DNA of 64,000 bases from CAYSPT01 sp964432985 (GTDB lineage Bacteria > Muiribacteriota > CAYSPT01), in the NCBI GenBank assembly GCA_964432985.1, contig CAYSPT010000023.1, positions 9,646-73,645 on the forward strand, in the 5' to 3' direction. The notes beneath the pieces were generated by a model, which worked only from the letters and a program-made list of their open reading frames with translations, was not told where the DNA came from and made no database searches. This document shows, piece after piece, positions 43,801 to 51,894 of this stretch. Position 1 is the first letter of the stretch; every line of letters starts with the position of its first letter. Made by a program: the position numbers and the translations under genes.

Positions 43801-44794
43801 CAAGCAAAAAATAGACGACCGCCGCGGTGCCGCCCACTGCCGGATCAATATCGGTGTGATTGACCTCAAATTCGGACGGTTTGACGAGGCCCTCAAGTAT
43901 TTGGAGCAGGCCCGGGAAACTTTTCGAAAGATCGGAGACCTGGTGGCATTGTCCAATTGCCTGCTCAATATCGGCCACATCCATGGCCGCCGGGAACAGA
44001 GAGAACTGGCCCTGACTTGCTTCAGTGAGGCCCTTGAGTTGAAACTTGAAGCCGGTGATCACCGGGGGGCGGCACACTGCTACCAGAATCTCGGTCACTT
44101 CCACGCTTCTCCTAATGAGGCCCAGGTACGACTCGGCTATTTCCAACGGGCTTTGGATATCTTCCGGGAAGTCGGTGACAGGTACGGGCAAATCGCCACC
44201 CTGTTGAGCATCAGCAACATGCATTTCAACCTCAAGGATGAGGACAGCGCCAGAGAAGTCCAAAGTCAGGTCCTCGAACTGGCCGGCCAGTCGGACGATA
44301 AATCTCTGGAATGCCACTGCCTGGTGGCGGTGGGCATGATCCTCAACGGGTTCGGATACTCCGAAGAGGCCCGGGACCTTTTTCTGAAGGCCCTGCCACT
44401 GGACCGCGAGATCGGGAACCGCACCGGTGAAGCCGAATGCCTGCTCAACCTGGGCCTGGTATCGAGGCGCCTCTACCAGCCAAATGCAACGAATGCCCAA
44501 GAGGCAACGAATGCCCAAAAGGTAACGAATGCCCAAAAGGTAACGAATACCGAAAATGCATCGACCGCCGAATCTTACCTGCGGGAATCCCTGGCTGTGT
44601 ACCGCGAACTCGGCGACATACTGGGGCAGTACCGCTGCCTCAAGTACCTCGGTGAGATTTACCAGCAGTGGGACCGGCTCGAGGAAGCAGCCGACCATTA
44701 TCGGCAGGCTCTCGAACTGGCGGAAGCCACGAACAATGTCATAAGACAGGCAGAGATCAAGGAGAAACTGGCCGGACTTGAGACTTCATTATAG
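40877..44794 (+). CDS. Class III nucleotidyl cyclase-AAA ATPase-TPR regulator with zinc ribbon
   Basis: 1305 residues from ATG 40877 (GGAG 8 bases upstream; candidate -10 TATAAT at 40825). Domains in order: a zinc ribbon (CMDCGYENPPRAKFCLECG, ~14-31); a class III cyclase (~45-230) with VTILFADIKGFTSMSEKL, GDCVMGAFG, MRIGLHTG and DAVNLAARM, so both metal-binding Asp positions are plausible; a STAND-like AAA ATPase with Walker A GVAGIGKSRL (~270) and Walker B LLVEDLHWADD (~415); then ~14 TPR units (NMGSVYLHTGDYPQALKWYR type) to the end. Such proteins couple cyclic-nucleotide synthesis to protein-sensing. In-frame 15- and 18-bp repeats occur at 41739, 42431, 42653 and 44492. Confidence 0.9.
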   Translation: MSGTAGTEDTMKTCMDCGYENPPRAKFCLECGHKFVDETSPPDDELKLVTILFADIKGFTSMSEKLEPDEVKEILDDLFGRLQRVIEGERGRVIKYEGDCVMGAFGLDRSHDLDPVYAGYAALKMQDALKQFSAALKKTRGFALDMRIGLHTGRVVVGLIGGRQDIIGDAVNLAARMEQNAPVGGIMITARHARFLQGRFELEERQAIRVKGKKVKVGVYLIKGKTRPGRRMIMGHETGTVGRAEETARAVDRFESGLENKCPHLFVYEGVAGIGKSRLVQEFDSFCAASVGAASVGAASLNAACSQPILVSRTYFNAISRSHYHLFKNFLRQEIDTFDEAGMRSYLAYHISGSGGEQLEQYVQSISWLLGLKEKAELRERGLEDTPSPQYLSEMAFKGFTVLFNELVKETAVVLLVEDLHWADDGSVHLLTHLVNWVKGPLFVLGSARPQWREKEWTLPREQVTVCAVEAFDEQRTRDLVKTVLGGAEREIEPALLDYVGQTACGNPLYIEELLMMLHERGILHERGMLKQDDGRWQFIVEDQVTGTPDSINFIIQARVENLGADVVAMLKTAAVAGKRFAVETVAGVRSFEKARTLEKARSPETQIDWLAPCVERGILVPEGVECPEALHYYSFSHDMIREVIYRKLPVRTRRAVHKKVAAWLEHWFREDAPQQVRIEDYFEELCFHYDQAKHAAKAVEYTLAAARAAYDKYRPDTAERHYKLVEHYLESEPDLLTSPEVVTYLEDFAQVLDDLGRDRECQAMLDRYLDSGRFEGAGRIRLLIKKMRCFENLSDAEMWEQALKQCRQETGILSGSGPEETGFLAQIAHSQGELLTLQCKYLQALDYYREYLRLSREAGDSFNLCRAYTNMGSVYLHTGDYPQALKWYRQAYDLVTAMGNKSRIATCLCSLGNVSFNQGDYPQALDYFIRGLEIFEDTGYLRGIANTLINVSCCQQMMGYYGEARNGLMRSLDIKQKIDDRRGAAHCRINIGVIDLKFGRFDEALKYLEQARETFRKIGDLVALSNCLLNIGHIHGRREQRELALTCFSEALELKLEAGDHRGAAHCYQNLGHFHASPNEAQVRLGYFQRALDIFREVGDRYGQIATLLSISNMHFNLKDEDSAREVQSQVLELAGQSDDKSLECHCLVAVGMILNGFGYSEEARDLFLKALPLDREIGNRTGEAECLLNLGLVSRRLYQPNATNAQEATNAQKVTNAQKVTNTENASTAESYLRESLAVYRELGDILGQYRCLKYLGEIYQQWDRLEEAADHYRQALELAEATNNVIRQAEIKEKLAGLETSL
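41739..41787 (+). repeat. 15-bp in-frame repeat in the cyclase-AAA gene
   Basis: GCATCAGTAGGCGCA-type units, about three copies, encode Ala-Ser-Val-Gly-Ala just after the Walker A helix. Confidence 0.85.
44492..44545 (+). repeat. 18-bp in-frame repeat in the TPR region
   Basis: AATGCCCAAAAGGTAACG-type units at 44492, 44510 and 44528 encode NAQ(E/K)(A/V)T, a polar loop between TPR helices. Confidence 0.9.
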
Positions 44795-44801
44795 GGGGGT
44801 T

Positions 44802-45314
44802 TCACGTTATAAGGTTTTTCACCTGGTCCAGCCTCGCGGTGGCTTTCGTGATGACTGGATGAAACCCGAATCGGCGCCAGGTACTCTCCGATTCGGTGCT
44901 GCCGATGACATAGTCCAGCACCAGGTGCTCGATGTGAGCGTGGTGGAAAAAATCGAGCAGTCCGGCCAGCATTCTTCTGCAAAGCCCCCGCCGGCGGAAG
45001 TCAGGGTCGACCCACACATCATCTATCTTTCCAAAGGTGGCCGGTTCGAGATCGTGCCGTCTCATTATCGTCCCGACACCCATGCCGACTATCCGTTTCG
45101 TGGATGGGTCTTGCGCCACGAGAACCGTGGTATTTACGTCAGCTATAACGGCTTCATACTTGCCGGCAAGCTCCGCAACAGCCGTACCGCTTTTGCCGAA
45201 CAGGTGCGGATTGGCCCGGGATATGTGCTCCTGCAGCGCCAGGCGCATTCTAACCAGTTCGTTTACATCCAAGGGCTCCGCTTCGCGGACCACACACTCA
45301 ACCACCAGTTTCAC
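44802..45314 (-). CDS. GNAT-family N-acetyltransferase
   Basis: 170 residues. The acetyl-CoA loop is DDVWVDPDFRRRGLCRRML, with the R/Q-x-x-G-x-G/A equivalent RRRGLC. Other GNAT strands are TVLVAQDPSTKRIVGMGVG and HLVLDYVIGSTESESTWRRFGF. Substrate unknown. The start is GTG at 45314, 9 bases after the stop of the CYTH-methyltransferase gene, so it is the second gene of that operon. It converges with the cyclase gene 7 bases away. Confidence 0.85.
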   Translation of the reverse strand: MKLVVECVVREAEPLDVNELVRMRLALQEHISRANPHLFGKSGTAVAELAGKYEAVIADVNTTVLVAQDPSTKRIVGMGVGTIMRRHDLEPATFGKIDDVWVDPDFRRRGLCRRMLAGLLDFFHHAHIEHLVLDYVIGSTESESTWRRFGFHPVITKATARLDQVKNLIT

Positions 45315-45323
45315 CGCCTTTTC

Positions 45324-46637
45324 TTAATCCGTCATTTCCGGGTTAATCATATTACTATCCATCCCGGGAACATCTCTTATCTCGCTCCTCAACGGTTTCA
45401 TCAGTGCCGCCCACAGAAAATTACGGCCGAACCGGTTGTCTTCCGGCTCCATGTGCTTCATTTTTCTCATGGAAAGAATTTCGAAAGCGGGTGAAAAAAT
45501 GTCCCGTAATTGACCATCGGTATACCCCATTCCGCCTCCAAGACTGCGCTGCTCGTACACGTCTTCGTCTGTCAGTCCCGAACCGCCTTCCGGGGTGAAA
45601 GAGACCAGGCCGAACCGGCCGTTTGGTTGAAGGAGGGTTTGGATGAGTTTGATATAGCTTGAGCGTCGGTGCGGAGGGAGGTGGTGAAAGCAGCCGCAGT
45701 CGTAGATAATGTCATACAGCTGTGAGGGGGGGTGTATATCGAACAGGGATTTACACATGAAGTTGATGTCGAATCCCGCTTGCACCGCTCTCTCCTGCGC
45801 CCAATCCAGTGCCGTCCGTGACAGATCCACCGCGTCCACGGTGCAGCCATGCCGGGCGAAAAAGATCGCGTTTCTGCCGTGCCCGCATCCCAGTCCCAGG
45901 ACCCGTCCCGCCCGCAGTTGCCCCGATTCGAAGTACTCCGCCAGGCTCTCGTCGGGATACTCAACGAAGAAAGGACAGGGCTTTTCCCTGTCTGAGAAGA
46001 ACCCGTCCCACCAGGAGCCCTGCCGGATTGCCAGGTAGCCGTCAAGCATGACTAGCACATCCTCCATGCTGAATACTGTTTTCTCCGTTTCAGCATCGGT
46101 TGCACCAGGCTTCAAACCTTGATCCACGCTGCCGGCTAGAAGATCGGCGTACGCACAGGGCACCAGGTCAGACGGCTGTATCTCCAATTGCTCCATCAGT
46201 TCATGGGCAATTCGGTGTCCTTCTTCAGCGCTCTGACCGGGAGTAAGGACCACTTCCAGTTCGACGAATGTGCCCAGGTCCATGACCTCGTCGAGATGTA
46301 TCCTGGTCTGTCCCGTCAGGTAAAGAGTCCGCGTTTTCTTCACCACTACGGTTTGACCATACGCGGATGTCAGGATGCGCCGTAGCACCTGTGGCGCTGA
46401 TGTCCGGTGAATCTCGTAACGGGATAACCTGGTTTCGGCGGCATCGGGACGAACGTAGTGTATAAGCTCACCTGTGTCATCGGGGAATATTCGCAGCTTC
46501 AAACGGCCGAGGGAGCAGGCAAAAAAGACATCTTCCTGGACGATGGTTTGAGACGGTTCCGTGGCCAATTGTTCGGCTATTGTCCTGATACGGTCCAGGT
46601 TGCCGAACCGGGCTTTTATTTCTACATTCGATGGCAT
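45324..46637 (-). CDS. CYTH domain-SAM methyltransferase fusion
   Basis: 437 residues. The first ~185 are a CYTH domain: NVEIKARFGNLDRI at the start (the EIK part of the ExExK motif, in the NIEIKAR form common in class IV cyclase-like proteins), ELIHYVRPDA, TRLSRYEIHR and LGTFVELEVVL. Residues ~230-400 are a class I methyltransferase: GRVLGLGCGHGRNAIFFARHG (SAM motif I), AVDLSRTALDWA and YDIIYDCGCFHHL. CYTH enzymes make cAMP or cleave triphosphates such as thiamine or polyphosphate. The fusion is unusual. It lies next to a class III cyclase gene, so a nucleotide-linked role is possible. Confidence 0.85.
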   Translation of the reverse strand: MPSNVEIKARFGNLDRIRTIAEQLATEPSQTIVQEDVFFACSLGRLKLRIFPDDTGELIHYVRPDAAETRLSRYEIHRTSAPQVLRRILTSAYGQTVVVKKTRTLYLTGQTRIHLDEVMDLGTFVELEVVLTPGQSAEEGHRIAHELMEQLEIQPSDLVPCAYADLLAGSVDQGLKPGATDAETEKTVFSMEDVLVMLDGYLAIRQGSWWDGFFSDREKPCPFFVEYPDESLAEYFESGQLRAGRVLGLGCGHGRNAIFFARHGCTVDAVDLSRTALDWAQERAVQAGFDINFMCKSLFDIHPPSQLYDIIYDCGCFHHLPPHRRSSYIKLIQTLLQPNGRFGLVSFTPEGGSGLTDEDVYEQRSLGGGMGYTDGQLRDIFSPAFEILSMRKMKHMEPEDNRFGRNFLWAALMKPLRSEIRDVPGMDSNMINPEMTD

Positions 46638-46659
46638 AGTCGCAAACTCTCGTTATGTC

Positions 46660-46722
46660 AAATGTTGAGACCTGACCCCTCATTTGTTGAGACCTGACCC
46701 CTCATTTGCTCATTTGTGACCC
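46660..46722. repeat. 22-bp intergenic tandem repeat
   Basis: TGTTGAGACCTGACCCCTCATT occurs at 46663 and 46685, with a partial third copy around 46707. It lies between the CYTH-methyltransferase start and the Tes-like gene end. Confidence 0.85.
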
Positions 46723-46760
46723 CTGTCTTGTATCAAACCTAATGACGTTCTATTCCTCTG

Positions 46761-48182
46761 TTAACGTGGTCGTCGGCGTCTCAGCACGTTGAAGACGCAG
46801 CAGGGTATCAGGCGCCCGTCGGTCTGGGGATACTGGTCGCAGCATTTCTTCACCCGCTCCAGGTCGAAGGTGTACTCGTCCATGAAGGCGTGGATGAAAA
46901 TGGTCTTGGTCTTCTCTTCGGCCACCTGTGACATGCAGGTGCAGCTTCGGTCCGGGTCGTTGAACAGGTCGTTGATACTCTCCTTGATGGACTGGATGAT
47001 GGCCTCGCTGTTCGGGGTGATACCGGAGGCGGAGTACAGGCTGTAGATGGTGTCCTGCATGGCCTGGTGGAGGTTGCCGTCCACTTCGATGGTCACCTTG
47101 TTGCTGATGATGTCCAGGTAGTTCTCCAGGTCGACGAACCGCGGGTAGGGGACATACCCGCCGTCTTTCAGCTTCAGCAGGTAGGTCAGGGAGAAGCAGT
47201 GGGGGTGCGAGCAGGGAAGCGGACTGAAGTCCGACCGTTTCAGCGTGCCGCCGGTCTGCTCCTCGATTTTCTGGTGGATCTCGGGAATGGTGAGCACGTC
47301 CATCGGGTCAAACTCGTTAAACGTGGTCCCTATACCACTTCCGCAGTAGGCGGCGGGCTGGATCATCAGGCTCAGCACCTGGTCGTTTTCGTAGACGAAG
47401 TCGATAAGCCGGCCTAACTCGTGGTCGTTGACGCCTTTCACCGCCGTGAAAGCCAGCGTGGTGTTGATCCCGTTCTCCTTCAACACTTCGAGCGCTTGGT
47501 ACTTCGTCTCCAGCAGGTCTTTACCTCGCAGTGTCCGGTATATATCGTCGGAGAAACCGTCGAACTGAAGCGTGATATAGAGCCCGGGGATGTCCGCAAG
47601 CTGCCGCACAAACTCCGGGTCGCCGGCAATTCTCAAACCGTTGGTGTTGACCGATATCCGGTTGATGCCATTCCGCTGGCGGGCCAACGCGAGAAACTCC
47701 AGCAGGTGCGGGTGAGTGGTGGGCTCTCCCCCGGAGATATTCAGGATGGAAACCTGTCCTTCGCACTCCACCAGGGTATCGACGATGCCGGTGAAATCAT
47801 CCTTTGTCATGTGGCAGCCGCCCGGTGTTTCCACCAGGCAGATAGGGCATGCCAGGTCGCAATGGTCCGTGATCTCCACGATGGGCAGGCAGGTGTGCTG
47901 GAGGTGATCAGTGCACAGGCCGCAGTCGTGGGGACAGCCTTGGTCAACTATGGTACCGAACTTTTTCGGGATGAATCCAGGTCTGGTTACCTTGTAGGCG
48001 TCCAGGTACCACTCGGCGTCGGAAGCCACCAGGTTCTCCGCCACCCCGTGTTCGGGGCAGTGCTTTCTGAAGTAGACCCGGCTGTCTTTCACGTAAACGT
48101 CGGTGTCCACCAGGCGGCGGCACACCGGGCACGTGCTGCGGGTGTACTTGAGGTACGCTTCCGGTCTCAGGGGAAGTGTCAT
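46761..48182 (-). CDS. Second Tes/MJ0619-like radical SAM protein
   Basis: 473 residues, closer to canonical Tes-family form than the 36921 protein. N-terminal metal site: CPVC (18-21) with CPEHG (42-46), the usual spacing. GCPHDCGLCTDH gives Cys83, 87, 90 and later Cys98. Radical SAM motif CDLACPIC (Cys108, 112, 115); SAM strand LNISGGEPTTHPH. C-terminal signature IFIHAFMDEYTFDLERVKKC, then GRLIPCCVFN. The family includes archaeal Tes and bacterial membrane-spanning-lipid enzymes. It starts inside the stop of the ICMT-like gene (4-base overlap), so a lipid or isoprenoid methyltransferase is coupled to it. Confidence 0.87.
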   Translation of the reverse strand: MTLPLRPEAYLKYTRSTCPVCRRLVDTDVYVKDSRVYFRKHCPEHGVAENLVASDAEWYLDAYKVTRPGFIPKKFGTIVDQGCPHDCGLCTDHLQHTCLPIVEITDHCDLACPICLVETPGGCHMTKDDFTGIVDTLVECEGQVSILNISGGEPTTHPHLLEFLALARQRNGINRISVNTNGLRIAGDPEFVRQLADIPGLYITLQFDGFSDDIYRTLRGKDLLETKYQALEVLKENGINTTLAFTAVKGVNDHELGRLIDFVYENDQVLSLMIQPAAYCGSGIGTTFNEFDPMDVLTIPEIHQKIEEQTGGTLKRSDFSPLPCSHPHCFSLTYLLKLKDGGYVPYPRFVDLENYLDIISNKVTIEVDGNLHQAMQDTIYSLYSASGITPNSEAIIQSIKESINDLFNDPDRSCTCMSQVAEEKTKTIFIHAFMDEYTFDLERVKKCCDQYPQTDGRLIPCCVFNVLRRRRPR

Positions 48183-48775
48183 GGTTTATCACCTAACCTT
48201 TTCTTTTTCTTGCCCAGAAATCCAACCAGTCCGGTGAACTCGTCGTACTCTTCTCCGAACTCTTCCCTTAATATCCGCTCCTCGATGGCGGTCCGGCGCA
48301 CAATGACCGGTATCCACACCAGCGCCGTCAATCCGGCGGCAAAGTAGCAGCTCAGTGCTAAAGGAAGAGCGATCATCTCCAGAATTGAGGCCAGGTAGAT
48401 GGGGTGCCGAAAGAACCTGTACGGGCCGCTTCTTACCAGGGTGTGACCCGGGCTGATCCGGATATGGACGCTGTAAAGCTCATCGAGCGTCCGAAGCGTC
48501 CAGGCCCGCAGGGCCAGCGCTGCCAGGTAGACTGCCAGGAACACCGCCAGAAGTGGCAGATGGAATGCCTTCACCCGGTAGGTAAGCTCCAGGGCGATGG
48601 CCGGTAGGTACGCCAACCAGTAAAAGAGAGCGAAAACGGCTGATGAAACCTTGTCCTGCGGGTTGTCTCCGCCTTTCAGCTTCAGCCGTCCAACTACGAT
48701 CACGTCCAGCAGTATCCTGATCAGGACCAGGACTCCGGCTGAAATGACTCTCGTTGAAAGGGTAATGGTAGTCAT
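48179..48775 (-). CDS. Integral membrane methyltransferase, ICMT/PEMT-like
   Basis: 198 residues with four to five hydrophobic helices (VISAGVLVLIRILLDVIVVG; FALFYWLAYLPAIALELTY; LPLLAVFLAVYLAALALRAW; ALPLALSCYFAAGLTALVWI). The SAM-binding signature of the isoprenylcysteine carboxyl/phospholipid methyltransferase family is present: LVRSGPYRFFRHPIYLASIL and the RTAIEERILREEFGEEYDEF tail. These enzymes methylate prenyl-Cys, phosphatidylethanolamine or other membrane substrates. Tight coupling to a Tes-like gene suggests modification of the same lipid. AGGAG lies 3 bases before the ATG. Confidence 0.87.
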   Translation of the reverse strand: MTTITLSTRVISAGVLVLIRILLDVIVVGRLKLKGGDNPQDKVSSAVFALFYWLAYLPAIALELTYRVKAFHLPLLAVFLAVYLAALALRAWTLRTLDELYSVHIRISPGHTLVRSGPYRFFRHPIYLASILEMIALPLALSCYFAAGLTALVWIPVIVRRTAIEERILREEFGEEYDEFTGLVGFLGKKKKRLGDKP

Positions 48776-48896
48776 GTTCTCCTGCCCTCCCTGCTTTCCC
48801 TCTCAATTATACCGCTTGCAGACGACCTGGAGCAAAAGAGAACAGTAAAGAGATAGCTAGTTTCCTTGACAGGATTCATGTATACTTTTACTTATC

Positions 48897-50498
48897 ATGG
48901 AAAAGAGCACCATAGGTCATCAACGTCACAAAATTCCACGAGTTAGCGTGCTGATGTATGCCTTTAATAACAGCTCGTATATCAGTCCGGCGGTCAAGAG
49001 TGTTCTTGCCCAGACGGAATCGGAATTCGAGCTGATCATCATCGACGACGGCTCCCGGGACGGTACGGATCAGGTTATCTCGCAATTTTCCGATTCCCGG
49101 ATACGCTCTATTCATCAGGATCATAGAGGCCGGTGGCTTTCTATCAACAAAGCCTTCAAGGAGATAAAAGGAGAGTACATTGTAACGGTGGGCGCCAGGG
49201 ATGTCTGTGCCCCGGATTTGCTGCAAAAAGAACTGTGTCTGCTCGAGCAGGCTCCGGACAGGGACCGCATTGTTTACACTTTCCTGGACAGTATTGATGA
49301 ACGGGGCCGAAGCATCGGACGGATCAACCAGTATGGAAATTTCACCAGGGATGAGCTCTTGCCTCCACTGTTTGAGGCGGGAGTCAACATCGTGCCCGAT
49401 GCGACCATGATGTTTCCCAGGTCACTGCTTGAAAAAGCTGGTGCTTTCCGGACCGATATCGATGATCCCAGCGGTGAATTTTTGGCCCGGTTGGCCTATA
49501 ATGCCAGTGATTTAAGATGTGTTCCCGAACCGCTCTACGGTCTACGGGCAGTGCAATCAAACATCCCGGCCGATGATGGCAGCAGCCGTGCGTGCTCAAC
49601 TTTTTGTATGCTCACGAGTATGCTGGAGCTGTACCGGCCGGAGCAACTGGTTCCCAACTGGATTCGCAGCGGTCTGCAGGAGGCAGACAAGCAAGGTGAA
49701 ATTGTTTTTCACATCGCCAAGGTGTTCATGCATCATTGCCGGCGCAACACCGGTACACGTATGCAGGATGCTTTTTTTGCAGAAGGCATCGCCTGGTTCC
49801 AAAAGACCCTGTTAGTGAATCCTGACCACCAGAAGGCACGATCGGTCCTGGGAAAATTAGGGTATCCGGCAAACGGCCATGAGCAGAGGTCTGGCGATGA
49901 TGAAAGTCGTAACTACTACGATGCCAAGCGGTACTGGACCGAACGGGGCAAGCATTATCAGGCGGCCGATCCGTCCCGCCAGAGCGAGAACATTCGAATC
50001 TGTGGCCTGGACAAATTGACCGGATCGACCCTGATAGAGATTGGCTGTGGGTATGGAGACGCTCTGCTGGCTATACGAAAAAACTATCCTCACCTGAAAT
50101 TAACCGGGGTGGATATCAGTTCCACCATGGTTGAACAGACCAGGAGTCTTCTCAAGGATCATCCCGACATAACTTTGCTGGAAGTGGATGGAAAAAAACT
50201 GCCGTTCAGCGATAAACAGTTCGACATCGCTTATACCAATGTCAGCCTTATTCACGTTCCGCCTCCCGATATCAAAGCTTATATCATGGAAATTCTCCGC
50301 ATTGCCCATTGTGCGCGTTTTTACGAAACACGGGCCGACCGTGTTTCCTACAGCCGGGCATCATACTATTTTTCCCACGATTTCGAGGACATATTCCGGG
50401 AATTAGGGTATCCATTCCAGGTGGAAGCGGTTCTGGATAAAGAGAATGACGGGCGGGTTTACCTGGTTTGGGACCAGGCACCCTCTACGGCGATGTGA
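48897..50498 (+). CDS. Glycosyltransferase family 2-SAM methyltransferase fusion
   Basis: 533 residues. The N-terminal GT2 domain (~14-230) has RVSVLMYAFNNSSYI, FELIIIDDGSRDGTDQ and the sugar-nucleotide region. A helical middle follows (~230-330). The C-terminal methyltransferase (~345-500) has TLIEIGCGYGDALLAI (motif I), LTGVDISSTMVEQT and FDIAYTNVSLIHV. Glycosylation and methylation of a glycan or glycolipid is the simplest role. A TTGACA at 48866 is only 25 bases from the ATG, so either transcription starts at the gene or the box is fortuitous. No Shine-Dalgarno is evident. Confidence 0.87.
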   Translation: MEKSTIGHQRHKIPRVSVLMYAFNNSSYISPAVKSVLAQTESEFELIIIDDGSRDGTDQVISQFSDSRIRSIHQDHRGRWLSINKAFKEIKGEYIVTVGARDVCAPDLLQKELCLLEQAPDRDRIVYTFLDSIDERGRSIGRINQYGNFTRDELLPPLFEAGVNIVPDATMMFPRSLLEKAGAFRTDIDDPSGEFLARLAYNASDLRCVPEPLYGLRAVQSNIPADDGSSRACSTFCMLTSMLELYRPEQLVPNWIRSGLQEADKQGEIVFHIAKVFMHHCRRNTGTRMQDAFFAEGIAWFQKTLLVNPDHQKARSVLGKLGYPANGHEQRSGDDESRNYYDAKRYWTERGKHYQAADPSRQSENIRICGLDKLTGSTLIEIGCGYGDALLAIRKNYPHLKLTGVDISSTMVEQTRSLLKDHPDITLLEVDGKKLPFSDKQFDIAYTNVSLIHVPPPDIKAYIMEILRIAHCARFYETRADRVSYSRASYYFSHDFEDIFRELGYPFQVEAVLDKENDGRVYLVWDQAPSTAM

Positions 50499-50524
50499 AA
50501 ACAGTGATAACAGTGATCACATTT

Positions 50525-51877
50525 TCAGCTTCCGTCAAGCCAGAAGCTCAAATCGATATCCAACAATTGGCTTAATTGAGCGACATCATCCTTGTAATAA
50601 TCGATCAATTGGCCTTTAATTTTTTCTTCAAGCCTGATCTGCTCATCAGGCTTTTTCTGAACGTTCCCGATATTGTAACGTTTGAACTCAAAATCATCGT
50701 AAAACGATCGATCAATGTGCAGAAAACCACAGATGTCCTTGATTACGTCTGCTGAGTTACGTGCTAAATCCCGGAACAGAATTACTTTCACTTTTTTCTT
50801 TCCGAATACGTCCATATACTCTTTAACCTGCTCGTAATACAACCCCTGTTCCTTGTATTTCCAGGTTACCGGGTGGAATGTGGGATGCTTATCTTTGTTT
50901 GCCTGGTAAGAGAGAGCAAAATCCAGGGCTTTATCAAGAGGCAGCACCTCTCGTTTATCCCGGTAATGTGCCATCTTATAATGAGATAGAGCCCGGTCAA
51001 TGGGATTTCTCAGTGAAATCAACAGCTTGGCCTTCGGTTGGAACTGCTTTAAATGTTTGGCGATATCTTTAAAATACAGATATGTTGGTGATGCTTCCCC
51101 AAGGATTTTTTCGTCGGCGCAATTAGAGTATAACGATCGGTAGACCGGCTCGATTGGTATTCCAAAATGATACTTGAAATACTTGACGGCGAAATAGTTG
51201 ATTTCCTTTTCATGGGGGAAAAATATCTGTGGATGAACTTTCAAGTACTCATACAAAGAGGTAGTGGCGCTTTTAGCGGCGCCGATAATGAAAAAGTTCG
51301 GTTTTCTCCTTTTTTGCTGTGCTCTGGAGTAATCCTTTTCCTTAAACGGCTTTTCAGCAGCATCACTCTTTCTGGATATTTCCTGCTCCAAACGCTCGAC
51401 GGTTTTCTTTAGTGAGGGTGAGCCTGAAACAGAGCTTGCCTTGCGGTAGGCTTCAAGAGATTGAACAAGGTCGCCCAACTTTTCACAAATAAAACCAAGG
51501 TAACAGAGCAGGGAACAATCTTCCGGACATAAATTCAGCCCGATTAAGGCTGTTTCTTTCGCTTTCAGCAAGTTACCGGATTTGACATCAACGAAGCAGT
51601 CAATAGAATAGAAGGCTGCGGCTCTTGCCAGAAAGTCATCATATGCTTGAAGAAAAACCGGAATTTCCGCTTCTGAAAACGTTCCCTGGCCTCTCAATTG
51701 AACAAACAGCTCTTCTTCGATGTGAAGATGAGTATTGAAGGTATAGATAAGCATCCGGCATAACGACTCATTTGTTTCAACGGTGTACTGTATCAATTCC
51801 AGTAACTGGTGCTGGTTATCCAGGTATTGCTGGTACCGTTCAAATCCAACGTATTTTTTCATCATCTCATGTATCAT
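50525..51877 (-). CDS. PAPS-dependent sulfotransferase with N-terminal TPR-like domain
   Basis: 450 residues. The N-terminal ~170 are helical and TPR-like (LCYLGFICEKLGDLVQSLEAYRK). From ~195 the sulfotransferase domain begins with the 5'-phosphosulfate loop FFIIGAAKSATTSLYEYL, then LLISLRNPIDRALSHYKMA, the 3'-phosphate binding motif with Arg and Ser. It transfers sulfate from PAPS to a hydroxyl group of a lipid, glycan or small molecule. It is the last gene of the minus-strand acyltransferase-KS-KR run, 17 bases after the ketoreductase, so a sulfated lipid or polyketide product is possible. Its codon third positions look more AT-rich than the neighbours. GGGAGA 8 bases before ATG 51877. Confidence 0.87.
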   Translation of the reverse strand: MIHEMMKKYVGFERYQQYLDNQHQLLELIQYTVETNESLCRMLIYTFNTHLHIEEELFVQLRGQGTFSEAEIPVFLQAYDDFLARAAAFYSIDCFVDVKSGNLLKAKETALIGLNLCPEDCSLLCYLGFICEKLGDLVQSLEAYRKASSVSGSPSLKKTVERLEQEISRKSDAAEKPFKEKDYSRAQQKRRKPNFFIIGAAKSATTSLYEYLKVHPQIFFPHEKEINYFAVKYFKYHFGIPIEPVYRSLYSNCADEKILGEASPTYLYFKDIAKHLKQFQPKAKLLISLRNPIDRALSHYKMAHYRDKREVLPLDKALDFALSYQANKDKHPTFHPVTWKYKEQGLYYEQVKEYMDVFGKKKVKVILFRDLARNSADVIKDICGFLHIDRSFYDDFEFKRYNIGNVQKKPDEQIRLEEKIKGQLIDYYKDDVAQLSQLLDIDLSFWLDGS

Positions 51878-51894
51878 TATGGTGATCTCCCGTA

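Noticed and set aside
48866..48894. TTGACA box as promoter of the GT2-methyltransferase gene
   Set aside because: A -10 at normal spacing (TACTTA) is poor and would put transcription start inside the coding region; kept only as a remark.
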